Shown piece after piece: positions 1 to 4,854 of a DNA stretch of 5,048 nt (within the stretch, counting starts at the first letter, position 1; every line of letters starts with the position of its first letter). Origin of the DNA: Fischerella sp. (lineage in GTDB: Bacteria > Cyanobacteriota > Cyanobacteriia > Cyanobacteriales > Nostocaceae). A program made the translations under genes and the position numbers. The stretch lies in assembly GCA_026419705.1 (NCBI GenBank), contig JANZYY010000411.1, positions 1-5,048 on the forward strand, in the 5' to 3' direction. The notes under the pieces were generated by a model. It was given only the letters and a program-made list of their open reading frames with translations, did not search any database and was not told where the DNA came from.

Positions 1-734
1 ACTCCACCCATTTCTTCGTTCTGGGTAATTAATCGATTGTTTCCTCTCGCTTCCGTGAAACTTTTGAGATATTTGAGGTAGAGTTCAGTTAGTGTAAAAG
101 AGAATAGAGGTAGTGTTCCAGGCATGTGTGCTACCTCATCAATAAAATTCTCTATCAAACTGCAAAGCTGAAAATACAGCATCCTTTCCGATACTGCTTC
201 CTCGGTGTAGGTATGCAGTTTCTCTGACATGATTGTTGGAATGACAAATCGAGCCGCATTCCAATATGGCTCCAAGACAGAATTTCTAAATAGAAATTCA
301 AAGTCGCTTCTTAGTACAAGTAAGATTCGTAATTGCTCTGAATACTTTGCTATAAGTTGTGCTATGAATTCAATAAACTTTTCACTTTCTTGTTTTTCCC
401 AAGAGAAATTTATCAGTTCTTCCAACTGATCGATAACTAGTAGCAGTTTTGACTGAGGATTGTTTTGATTCCAATTCTTTATCTGAGTAGCAAGGCTGTC
501 TACGTTTTGCTTATGACTGGGACACACAATCGCTAGGATATGCCACTGCTGTTGATTTGATTTTGCCTGTAACTGCTTGAGATAGGGAATCAAACCTTGA
601 CGAACCAAGCTAGATTTTCCAGTTCTGGAAGCCCCCAACAAAACTGTTAGCGGCTGCTTGCTCATACACTGGTATAGTTTTTCAGTTAACGCTTGTCTGC
701 CAAAAAATAGTTCGCTGTGTTGAAAATTGGGCAT
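1..734 (-). CDS. nSTAND1-type STAND P-loop NTPase, partial (C-terminus off the left edge)
   Basis: Reading the minus strand from the ATG at 734 gives 244 codons with no stop to the window edge. Visible motifs: FFGR near the start (residues 10-13), Walker A GASRTGKS (34-41), Walker B LLLVIDQLEE (97-106), LRSDFE (141-146) and MPGTLPLFSFTLTELYLKYL (204-223). This order is typical of the nSTAND1 group of STAND NTPases, which in cyanobacteria usually continue into WD40 or other repeat sensors. STAND proteins are ATP-dependent signalling switches that oligomerise on ligand sensing; many act in defence or programmed cell death. The start is supported by GGGAG eight bases upstream and an in-frame stop at 762-764. 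Oddly, the protein begins directly at FFGR, so no N-terminal effector domain and not even the usual YRGLxxF lead-in is present. The partner and ligand lie in the missing C-terminal part. Family assignment is confident; biological role is not. Confidence 0.9.
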   Translation of the reverse strand, partial: MPNFQHSELFFGRQALTEKLYQCMSKQPLTVLLGASRTGKSSLVRQGLIPYLKQLQAKSNQQQWHILAIVCPSHKQNVDSLATQIKNWNQNNPQSKLLLVIDQLEELINFSWEKQESEKFIEFIAQLIAKYSEQLRILLVLRSDFEFLFRNSVLEPYWNAARFVIPTIMSEKLHTYTEEAVSERMLYFQLCSLIENFIDEVAHMPGTLPLFSFTLTELYLKYLKSFTEARGNNRLITQNEEMGG

Positions 735-773
735 GGTGCATACTCCCACATTCCGCAGCTTCTACAAGAATCT

Positions 774-803
774 TGATGGTACTTTTGACTTTTGATACCA
801 TCA
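774..803. repeat. 8-bp inverted repeat in the leader of the STAND NTPase gene
   Basis: TGATGGTA (774-781) and TACCATCA (796-803) are perfect inverted arms separated by 14 bases. The element sits between the predicted minus-strand promoter (843-870) and the NTPase start at 734, so it would lie in the 5' leader of that transcript. It could be an operator or an RNA hairpin; an 8-bp match in AT-rich intergenic DNA may also be chance. Confidence 0.4.
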
Positions 804-842
804 GTTAAATCCCTGATACTTATTGAGTCAGCATCAGACTTT

Positions 843-870
843 AGTATAAGGAAGTCAGGTATGCGGTCAA
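843..870 (-). promoter_or_regulatory. predicted sigma70-type promoter of the STAND NTPase gene
   Basis: On the minus strand, TTGACC (870-865) is followed by a 16-bp spacer and TATACT (848-843), close to the housekeeping consensus. Transcription would begin near 836 and give a leader of about 100 bases to the ATG at 734. The same DNA also reads TTGAGT-16 bp-TATAAG on the plus strand (823-850), but that would leave about 440 bases of leader before the first plus-strand gene, so the minus-strand reading is preferred. Confidence 0.45.
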
Positions 871-935
871 CTCAGTTGGCAGATCGAACGCTATGTTTGT
901 TGCTGTCGTGAGAGCTACTAGATAAACAAGTGAGC

Positions 936-960
936 TTTGTTCCCAAAAGCAAGGAACAAA
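936..960. repeat. 8-bp inverted repeat, possible operator or hairpin
   Basis: TTTGTTCC (936-943) and GGAACAAA (953-960) are perfect arms with a 9-base centre. There is no T-run on either side, so it is a poor terminator. Its place upstream of the NTPase promoter and between two divergent transcription units fits a regulator-binding site, but no known cyanobacterial operator was recognised. Confidence 0.35.
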
Positions 961-1080
961 ATAACCAATCCTCTCGCTAGTATTCAAGCGTACTTAAGTA
1001 CTCTTCACAAAAATTTTAATTTATTAGGGAGGGGAAAGATTATTTTTAAGTATAAAAAATATCTTAAGCTTTGACAGGGA

Positions 1081-1088
1081 GCGATCGC
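1081..1088. repeat. HIP1 octamer GCGATCGC
   Basis: Exact copy of the highly iterated palindrome HIP1, greatly over-represented in many cyanobacterial genomes. It serves here as a taxonomic signal; no local function is implied. Confidence 0.8.
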
Positions 1089-1120
1089 CAAAAAATCAGC
1101 GCAAACGATCAACAGTCCAG

Positions 1121-1126
1121 TATAAT
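1121..1126 (+). promoter_or_regulatory. possible -10 box for the plus-strand cassette
   Basis: A perfect TATAAT lies about 170 bases upstream of the ATG at 1300. No -35 hexamer is present at 16-18 bp. Cyanobacterial promoters often lack a clear -35 element, so this is a candidate only. Confidence 0.25.
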
Positions 1127-1299
1127 CGGCGCAAGGTAAGGGTAATTGTTGTCGCTCAAATTAGCTACCTTACTCCTACGACCAAGATTATGTGACTGGA
1201 GTTTTGCTAATAGCACCTCTATATTCGTCTCATAAGGCTTATGAACTAGGGTAATGCTCGATGCTTTGCCTTGTCTTTTAAGCAACGAGGATTTTTGCC

Positions 1300-2253
1300 A
1301 TGAGACGATACGCAGCACCCCCACTTAGTTCTCCCCAAATTTACCTAGGCTACATCCCCCAAGGATACTTGGGAACTCAAAGAACCGTTGAACAAATTCA
1401 GGCACTGATCCGCGAGGGAGCTAAGGATTTTTACGTCCGCCAGAAGGCAATTGACATACTGCTAGACAAGGCGGTGAAACCTAAAGACTACCTGGGAGAA
1501 ATCAAAGCGCTATTTGAGTGGGTGCAGGACAACATCCGCTATACCAAAGACCCCTTCCGGGTAGAGGTGCTGCATTCAGCCAGGCGCATGTTGGAGTTGC
1601 GCGCAGGCGATTGCGACGACATGACGATTTTGTTAGGCGCAATGCTGGAGGCGGTCGGACATCCGGTACGGGTAGTATTAACAGGATCCGATCCACTCCG
1701 CCCTAGATTCTTCAGCCACATTTACCTGGAAGTCTATCACAAAGGTCGTTGGATTTCCTTAGACGCAACCATGCCTTACCCAATGGGCTGGGCACCCCGG
1801 ACATTTGTCAAAAAGGTCATTCCGATTGCGAGGAAACCACAGATGAAGTATCCAGATTTAGAACTGCAAGGCATAGCCGCGACAACAACAGTACCGGACT
1901 GGCTGCGGGAATTCATCCGGGCAGTGCGAAGTGGAGGCTTACAGCCCAAAGATACGCGGGTGAAGTCTTTGTTGGACTTGCTGCGACAACGACAATTGCT
2001 GAGTCGAAATCAGCGACTGCACTCAAGTCTCCAATTCATCTGGGAACGCGGTCTGTCAGCTCGTCCGCGCCCACGTACAGCCAGGTGGTTAGTGCAGCAA
2101 CTGCGACAGTTGGGCATCCTGCCAACATTGCCTGCCAGTTCCACACCTGGTCAGACAGCGATCGCCGTCCGACCAGTAAAGCCTGTAGGAGTTGTGCGTC
2201 CTGTCCAACCAGTGAAAGTCAAACCCATTGCTTCGGCAGTCACACAACGATGA
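1300..2253 (+). CDS. transglutaminase-like cysteine enzyme (papain-like fold)
   Basis: A 317-aa protein with a transglutaminase-core domain at about residues 60-165. The catalytic triad is visible: Cys105 in RAGDCDDM, His140 in FSHIYLEVY and Asp155 in SLDATMP. FEWVQDNIRYTKDP (72-85) is the usual lead-in. Proteins of this fold are cysteine proteases, deamidases or Gln-Lys cross-linkers; sequence alone does not decide which. Residues 200-317 are helical and basic and end in a Val-Pro-Lys-rich tail (VRPVKPVGVVRPVQPV, about 287-302). No signal peptide is seen, so it is probably cytoplasmic. The N-terminus has YLGYIPQGYLG (15-25), reminiscent of GYLGE segments in the 335-aa protein encoded downstream. 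The start is supported by GAGG nine bases upstream. It is the first gene of the plus-strand row, and its stop overlaps the next start by ATGA. Similar enzymes occur in prophage-like clusters, which suggests processing or cross-linking of the proteins encoded next to it (inference). Confidence 0.85.
   Translation: MRRYAAPPLSSPQIYLGYIPQGYLGTQRTVEQIQALIREGAKDFYVRQKAIDILLDKAVKPKDYLGEIKALFEWVQDNIRYTKDPFRVEVLHSARRMLELRAGDCDDMTILLGAMLEAVGHPVRVVLTGSDPLRPRFFSHIYLEVYHKGRWISLDATMPYPMGWAPRTFVKKVIPIARKPQMKYPDLELQGIAATTTVPDWLREFIRAVRSGGLQPKDTRVKSLLDLLRQRQLLSRNQRLHSSLQFIWERGLSARPRPRTARWLVQQLRQLGILPTLPASSTPGQTAIAVRPVKPVGVVRPVQPVKVKPIASAVTQR
2158..2165. repeat. HIP1 octamer GCGATCGC inside the transglutaminase-like gene
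   Basis: A second exact HIP1 copy, within the low-complexity C-terminal part of the coding region. It supports cyanobacterial origin for the cassette itself and not only for the flanking NTPase locus. Confidence 0.8.
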
Positions 2254-2591
2254 GAAATAGAAAGCTACAAAAGCAATACCAAATCAGCCGTAGTGTCCCT
2301 GCCATGAATCAAGATTTGTATGAAGGGATGGGACTGTACCAAAAATTCAATCACTTTAGTCCGTCCTGTGTGGTGAGAGTTCCTCATTCCCGACTAATCC
2401 CACCCATTGTCGTAGAACTTGGTGAACTAGTAGGTTTGATCTATCGTTCGGATAAAGGGCAACCAGGTCAAGCACAAGCATACATTCACTTCATGCAAGA
2501 TCCACCCCGCCTGGTGAGCAACATCGCAGGAACGCAACTCTACATCGTCGGTGGCAGTTACCGCATTACCAAGCATGGTATCGAAGGATGA
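2250..2591 (+). CDS. small conserved-looking protein of unknown function, 113 aa
   Basis: The ATG at 2250 overlaps the preceding TGA (ATGA), and no Shine-Dalgarno is visible, so translational coupling is likely. The frame is open far upstream of this ATG inside the previous gene, but that part is only a shadow frame. A later Met at residue 19 (2304) is a possible alternative start. The protein has a basic N-terminal stretch (about 1-20) and then a well-structured, probably beta-rich part: RVPHSRLIPPIVVELGELVG (43-62), YIHFMQDPPRLV and TQLYIVGGSYRITKHGIEG at the C-terminus. There is no membrane segment or signal peptide. I do not recognise a named family. Its coupling to the transglutaminase-like gene suggests a partner or co-assembled protein. 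It could be a small virion-associated or chaperone-like protein, but nothing in the sequence proves that. Confidence 0.8.
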   Translation: MRNRKLQKQYQISRSVPAMNQDLYEGMGLYQKFNHFSPSCVVRVPHSRLIPPIVVELGELVGLIYRSDKGQPGQAQAYIHFMQDPPRLVSNIAGTQLYIVGGSYRITKHGIEG

Positions 2592-2593
2592 TG

Positions 2594-2619
2594 CAATTTT
2601 TGATTTTAGATTTTGGATT
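2594..2619 (-). repeat. heptanucleotide (AATCYAA-type) short tandem repeat, left copy
   Basis: Read on the minus strand, this is AATCCAA, AATCTAA, AATCAAA, AATTG, an array with a 7-base period of the type scattered in cyanobacterial intergenic DNA. It matches the plus-strand copy at 4813-4838 at 25 of 26 positions in inverted orientation. It fills the gap between the 113-aa gene and the ribosome binding site of the gene at 2651. Confidence 0.7.
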
Positions 2620-2650
2620 TCTAAAGCATTGTTAGCGGGAGGGAGATGAC

Positions 2651-2977
2651 ATGACCTGGGGACAGCCACTTGGATTAGATGAACTGATGATTGTTAACCC
2701 TGGTTTGCCAGGTTCGGGAGCATTCTTTTTGGGAGAGGACGGCACACTGTATCAGGTGCAGGGTTTGGGTGAAGCAGAAGAGTTGCAGGGAGGGGAATTC
2801 TTCTTGGGCGAGGACGGCACACTGTATCAGGTGCAAGGATTAGGTGAAAGTGAGGAGTTACAGGGAGGGGAATTCTTTCTGGGAGAAGACGGCAGGCTGT
2901 ATCAGGTGCAAGGGTTTGACTCGGTGGGATTATTTCAAACCTCAACAAAGCATACCTGCCGGTGTATGAGGAGATGA
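2651..2977 (+). CDS. small LYQ-repeat protein, 108 aa as read; probable C-terminal frameshift
   Basis: The start is set by GGGAGGGAG ending five bases upstream; an ATG at 2646 stops after two codons. After a 24-residue lead, the protein has three near-identical units with a 25-residue period beginning at residue 25: FFLGEDGTLYQVQG followed by LGEAEELQGGE (the third unit is cut after 14 residues and has Arg for Thr). The repeat is acidic and rich in Gln and Gly. The LYQ motif recurs in the 335-aa protein encoded at 3706, so the two are probably related parts of one system. The tail as read, ending in TCRCMRR with AGG and AGA codons, looks unlike the rest. A shift to the -1 frame between 2920 and about 2940 would instead give a tail ending NLNKAYLPVYEEMNQG with a stop at 2986-2988; a +1 shift is also open, to 2969. 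No known family was recognised; an accessory structural role is inferred. Confidence 0.75.
   Translation: MTWGQPLGLDELMIVNPGLPGSGAFFLGEDGTLYQVQGLGEAEELQGGEFFLGEDGTLYQVQGLGESEELQGGEFFLGEDGRLYQVQGFDSVGLFQTSTKHTCRCMRR
2723..2914 (+). repeat. 75-bp in-frame tandem repeat, 2.6 copies
   Basis: Copies run 2723-2797, 2798-2872 and 2873-2914 (partial). Each encodes a 25-residue unit containing GEDG(T/R)LYQVQG. Differences between copies are mostly at third codon positions, so the repeat is retained at protein level and is not just a fresh DNA slippage product. Confidence 0.85.
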
Positions 2978-3042
2978 ATCAAGGCTGAATTGACTGCTGA
3001 GTTTTAACAACTTACCACAGACGACTCAAAAAGGAGTTTCTT

Positions 3043-3648
3043 ATGGGAAAAGTCCAGGGCGTTAAGGAAAAGCTCCATTATCCAATTTACGATGCTTTTC
3101 TCGTTCCCAAGGATGGAGACCGAAATATATTCGAGAAAGCGATGACAGATCCGCGAATGATTCGCTTCTTCGTGGATGTGCAGAACAAAACCCGCTTGGA
3201 GACAAACTTACAGGCATCTGGTGTCTTGCCCAGCCTGAATACCTTCGAGGCTAGAGCTATGCGGGTAGCGGTTTCACAGATAGACTGCCAGAACAATCCT
3301 GGGGTTACTGAGTCCGAAGTCCTGACTGACTTAATTTACAACTCGGTAACAGCTCTACTGGTAGGTGAGAAAACCATGATTGAGATGCCGACTTTCTTCT
3401 TCCCGTCTGGTGCAGGGGTAAACCCAGGCAATGGTGCTGCAAACCACGGTGAACCCGATCCTATGGCAACGTTCCGCTTTGCGGAGCCAGTAATCATCGA
3501 ACCGCAGCAGAACTTCCGAGTGGAGATGTTGTTCCCACAGGGAGTGCCGGGACAAGATAAGAATCCAGCAGAAAGGTTAGCAGGTGTGAAGGGACCTCTG
3601 CGGATTTGGGTTGTGCTGGATGGCTATTTGACACGGGATGTGCAGTAA
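3043..3648 (+). CDS. 201-aa beta-rich protein, candidate virion or assembly structural protein
   Basis: The start has a strong AAGGAG six bases upstream, the best ribosome binding site in the window, fitting a highly expressed product. The protein has a mixed N-terminal part (1-65) and then a region of alternating strands: RAMRVAVSQI (71-80), TALLVGEKTMIEMPTFFFPSG (about 103-123), ATFRFAEPVIIEPQQNFRVE (142-161) and PLRIWVVLDGYLTRDVQ (185-201). Aromatic strands, Pro/Gly loops, no catalytic motif, no signal peptide and no membrane segment resemble single-jelly-roll capsid or other shell-forming proteins, whose folds need about 150-200 residues. That is a resemblance, not a recognised homology. 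It lies between the two LYQ-repeat protein genes, as expected for a main subunit surrounded by its accessory proteins. It is short for a double-jelly-roll major capsid protein. An alternative is a sugar- or ligand-binding beta-sandwich. Confidence 0.8.
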   Translation: MGKVQGVKEKLHYPIYDAFLVPKDGDRNIFEKAMTDPRMIRFFVDVQNKTRLETNLQASGVLPSLNTFEARAMRVAVSQIDCQNNPGVTESEVLTDLIYNSVTALLVGEKTMIEMPTFFFPSGAGVNPGNGAANHGEPDPMATFRFAEPVIIEPQQNFRVEMLFPQGVPGQDKNPAERLAGVKGPLRIWVVLDGYLTRDVQ

Positions 3649-3705
3649 TTCACGCCTAGTTCTATAACAGGCAGTCAGATAAAAAAACTATGAAGGAAAG
3701 AAACC

Positions 3706-4713
3706 ATGCGTTATCTCGGTGAAGATGAAGTAACTCAAATGATGGGCATTGGCTATCTCGGTGAGATACGCCAGGGTTTGGACGGCAACCTGTATCAGTG
3801 GGTGGAAGGCATAGATGGACTTGGCAATCCCGTTGGCTTTTGGAAAAAGCTGAAGAAATTTGCTCGTAAAGCATTGCCTTATGTTGTTCCTGGTGGAATA
3901 GCCGTGAAAGCTCTGAGAGCAGCGGCTCCAGCCTTACGTAAGGTGATGCCGATCGCCCAACAAGCCGCGTCGCTGATTCCGGGTGGACAAGCAGCCCTTC
4001 TCCGCCAAGCTGGTGTCGCAGGCTATAACGGTTTAGGAGCGTTGTATCAAGCCCCGGATGGCACCTTGTACCAAATGCAAGGCTTTGCGGAAGACGAAGA
4101 ACTGCGTGGACTGGGTGAAGACGAACTGACTCAAATGATGGGCATTGGCTACCTCGGCGAGATTCGTCAAGCCCCCGACAGCAACCTATACCAGTGGGTG
4201 GAAGGGATAGATGGGCTGGGCAACCCCATTGGCTCTTGGAAAAAACTGGTTCGGGGTGTGCGTCGGTTTGCAAAGAGGGCGTTACCCATTGCCCAACGAT
4301 TAGCACCGTTTGTTCCTGGCGTGGGACCAGCAGTGGCAGCTGGATTGAAGGTCGCAACTCCACTTCTACAACAGGCTGGGGTCGCAGGTCAAAATGGGTT
4401 GGGCACATTGTATCAAGCGCCTGATGGCACCTTGTATCAGATGCAAGGCTTTGCAGAAGATGAGGAACTGCGTGGATTTGCCGAAGATGAAGAATTGCGC
4501 GGGTTCGCGGAAGATGAAGAGTTGCAAGGGTTCGCGGAGGATGAGGAGTTGCGCGGGTTCGCTGAAGACGAAGAATTGCAGGGATTGGATCAGGGGTACG
4601 TCCGGCAAGACAACATGAGCGGTCTGGAAGCCTACGTACGGCAACAACCACTCGAAACTCGCTGGTTTACCCCACCAGCCCAAGCACCAAAAATCTGGGA
4701 GTCGCCGTGGTAG
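3706..4713 (+). CDS. modular LYQ-repeat protein with duplicated basic/hydrophobic segment and acidic repeats, 335 aa
   Basis: AAGGA lies eight bases before the ATG. The protein consists of two related modules (residues 4-135 and 136-257). Each begins LGEDE(V/L)TQMMGIGYLGEIRQ, passes through NLYQWVEGIDGLGNP and WKKL, then a basic and Ala/Pro/Val-rich segment (about 46-102 and 178-224, for example KKFARKALPYVVPGG), and ends with GVAGxNGLG, LYQAPDGTLYQMQGF and FAEDEELRG. Five FAEDEEL(R/Q)G units follow in tandem (249-293), then a tail with two YVRQ motifs and many aromatics and prolines ending in WESPW. The basic-hydrophobic segments could be amphipathic helices that touch membrane or nucleic acid; the acidic repeats could neutralise them or bind a partner. 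No signal peptide is seen and no known family recognised. Shared LYQ motifs link it to the 108-aa protein. A minor capsid, membrane-active or scaffold protein is the leading inference. The long antisense frame across this gene is a shadow of its repeats. Confidence 0.85.
   Translation: MRYLGEDEVTQMMGIGYLGEIRQGLDGNLYQWVEGIDGLGNPVGFWKKLKKFARKALPYVVPGGIAVKALRAAAPALRKVMPIAQQAASLIPGGQAALLRQAGVAGYNGLGALYQAPDGTLYQMQGFAEDEELRGLGEDELTQMMGIGYLGEIRQAPDSNLYQWVEGIDGLGNPIGSWKKLVRGVRRFAKRALPIAQRLAPFVPGVGPAVAAGLKVATPLLQQAGVAGQNGLGTLYQAPDGTLYQMQGFAEDEELRGFAEDEELRGFAEDEELQGFAEDEELRGFAEDEELQGLDQGYVRQDNMSGLEAYVRQQPLETRWFTPPAQAPKIWESPW
3715..4476 (+). repeat. internal gene duplication, two modules of 396 and 366 bp
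   Basis: Module 1 (3715-4110) and module 2 (4111-4476) encode the same order of motifs. The ends are almost identical in protein sequence but differ at many third codon positions, for example the codons for GIGYLGEIRQ. The middle basic/hydrophobic segments diverge in both sequence and length. This pattern indicates an old duplication with selection on the LYQ/LGEDE ends. Confidence 0.85.
4450..4584 (+). repeat. 27-bp in-frame tandem repeat, five copies, encoding FAEDEEL(R/Q)G
   Basis: Five consecutive 9-residue acidic units span residues 249-293, with R and Q alternating in the later copies. A sixth single copy ends module 1 (residues 127-135). Third-position variation between copies is frequent. 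The array is a likely site of copy-number change between strains. Confidence 0.9.
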
Positions 4714-4729
4714 CACAAGGGAGTAGGGG

Positions 4730-4774
4730 AGTAAAGGAGTGGGAGAGTGAGTGCTGCCCCAACACTCCTTTACT
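4730..4774 (+). terminator. strong intergenic hairpin after the 335-aa gene, possible terminator or attenuator
   Basis: AGTAAAGGAGTG (4730-4741) and CACTCCTTTACT (4763-4774) form a perfect 12-bp stem with a 21-base loop, starting 16 bases after the stop codon. There is no T-run after the stem, so classical intrinsic termination is doubtful; it may partly terminate, protect the 3' end of the message, or be a mobile palindrome. The left side lies in G-rich DNA (GGGAGTAGGGGAGT) of a kind often seen between cyanobacterial genes. Confidence 0.35.
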
Positions 4775-4812
4775 TCATCACCGTACCCTCCTTCCTAGTA
4801 ACAAGGCTGTTT

Positions 4813-4838
4813 AATCCAAAATCTAAAATCCAAAATTG
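4813..4838 (+). repeat. heptanucleotide (AATCYAA-type) short tandem repeat, right copy
   Basis: AATCCAA, AATCTAA, AATCCAA, AATTG: a 7-base-period array just before the ribosome binding site of the last gene. It is the inverted partner (25 of 26 bases) of the array at 2594-2619. Confidence 0.7.
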
Positions 4839-4854
4839 GTATGAGGTAAGCAAA

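Larger units (their letters stand above)
735..1299. other. 565-bp intergenic region between divergent genes
   Basis: No convincing gene lies here. The stretch separates the minus-strand NTPase from the plus-strand cassette. It contains the NTPase promoter, two 8-bp inverted repeats (774-803 and 936-960), an AT-rich segment (about 1005-1070), a TTGACA (1071-1076) without a matching -10 box, a HIP1 octamer (1081-1088), a TATAAT (1121-1126), and a weak 6-bp inverted pair GTAAGG/CCTTAC (1136-1141 and 1168-1173). A 71-codon minus-strand frame (1109-1324, GTG start) overlaps the start of the next gene, lacks recognisable motifs and is not called. Confidence 0.6.

Noticed and set aside
229..429. 66-codon plus-strand frame in the NTPase region
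   Set aside because: It is antisense to the well-supported Walker A/B NTPase coding sequence and has no family features.
864..900. tRNA-like stretch ACTCAGTTGGCAGATCGAAC
   Set aside because: It resembles a D-arm, but the D-stem does not pair (only two of four base pairs), and no anticodon arm, T-loop or acceptor stem follows.
1071..1099. TTGACA as the -35 of a cassette promoter
   Set aside because: No -10-like hexamer is found 16-18 bp downstream, where the sequence reads AATCAG.
1109..1324. 71-codon minus-strand frame before and over the start of the transglutaminase-like gene
   Set aside because: It needs a GTG start inside another gene, has no convincing ribosome binding site and no recognisable motif.
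1749..2249. Upstream extension of the 113-aa gene into the transglutaminase-like gene
   Set aside because: The frame is open, but the extension is low-complexity (Ser, Thr, Arg) and lies entirely within a real coding region in another frame. The ATGA overlap at 2250 is a natural start.
2723..2914. CRISPR-like array
   Set aside because: The 75-bp units are contiguous, in frame and coding, with no unique spacers between constant short repeats.
3662..4651. 329-codon open frame on the minus strand opposite the 335-aa gene
   Set aside because: It is rich in Arg, Pro, His and Leu, follows the repeat structure of the plus-strand gene and has no domain motif. The plus-strand frame has a Shine-Dalgarno and shares motifs with a neighbouring gene, so the antisense frame is a shadow.
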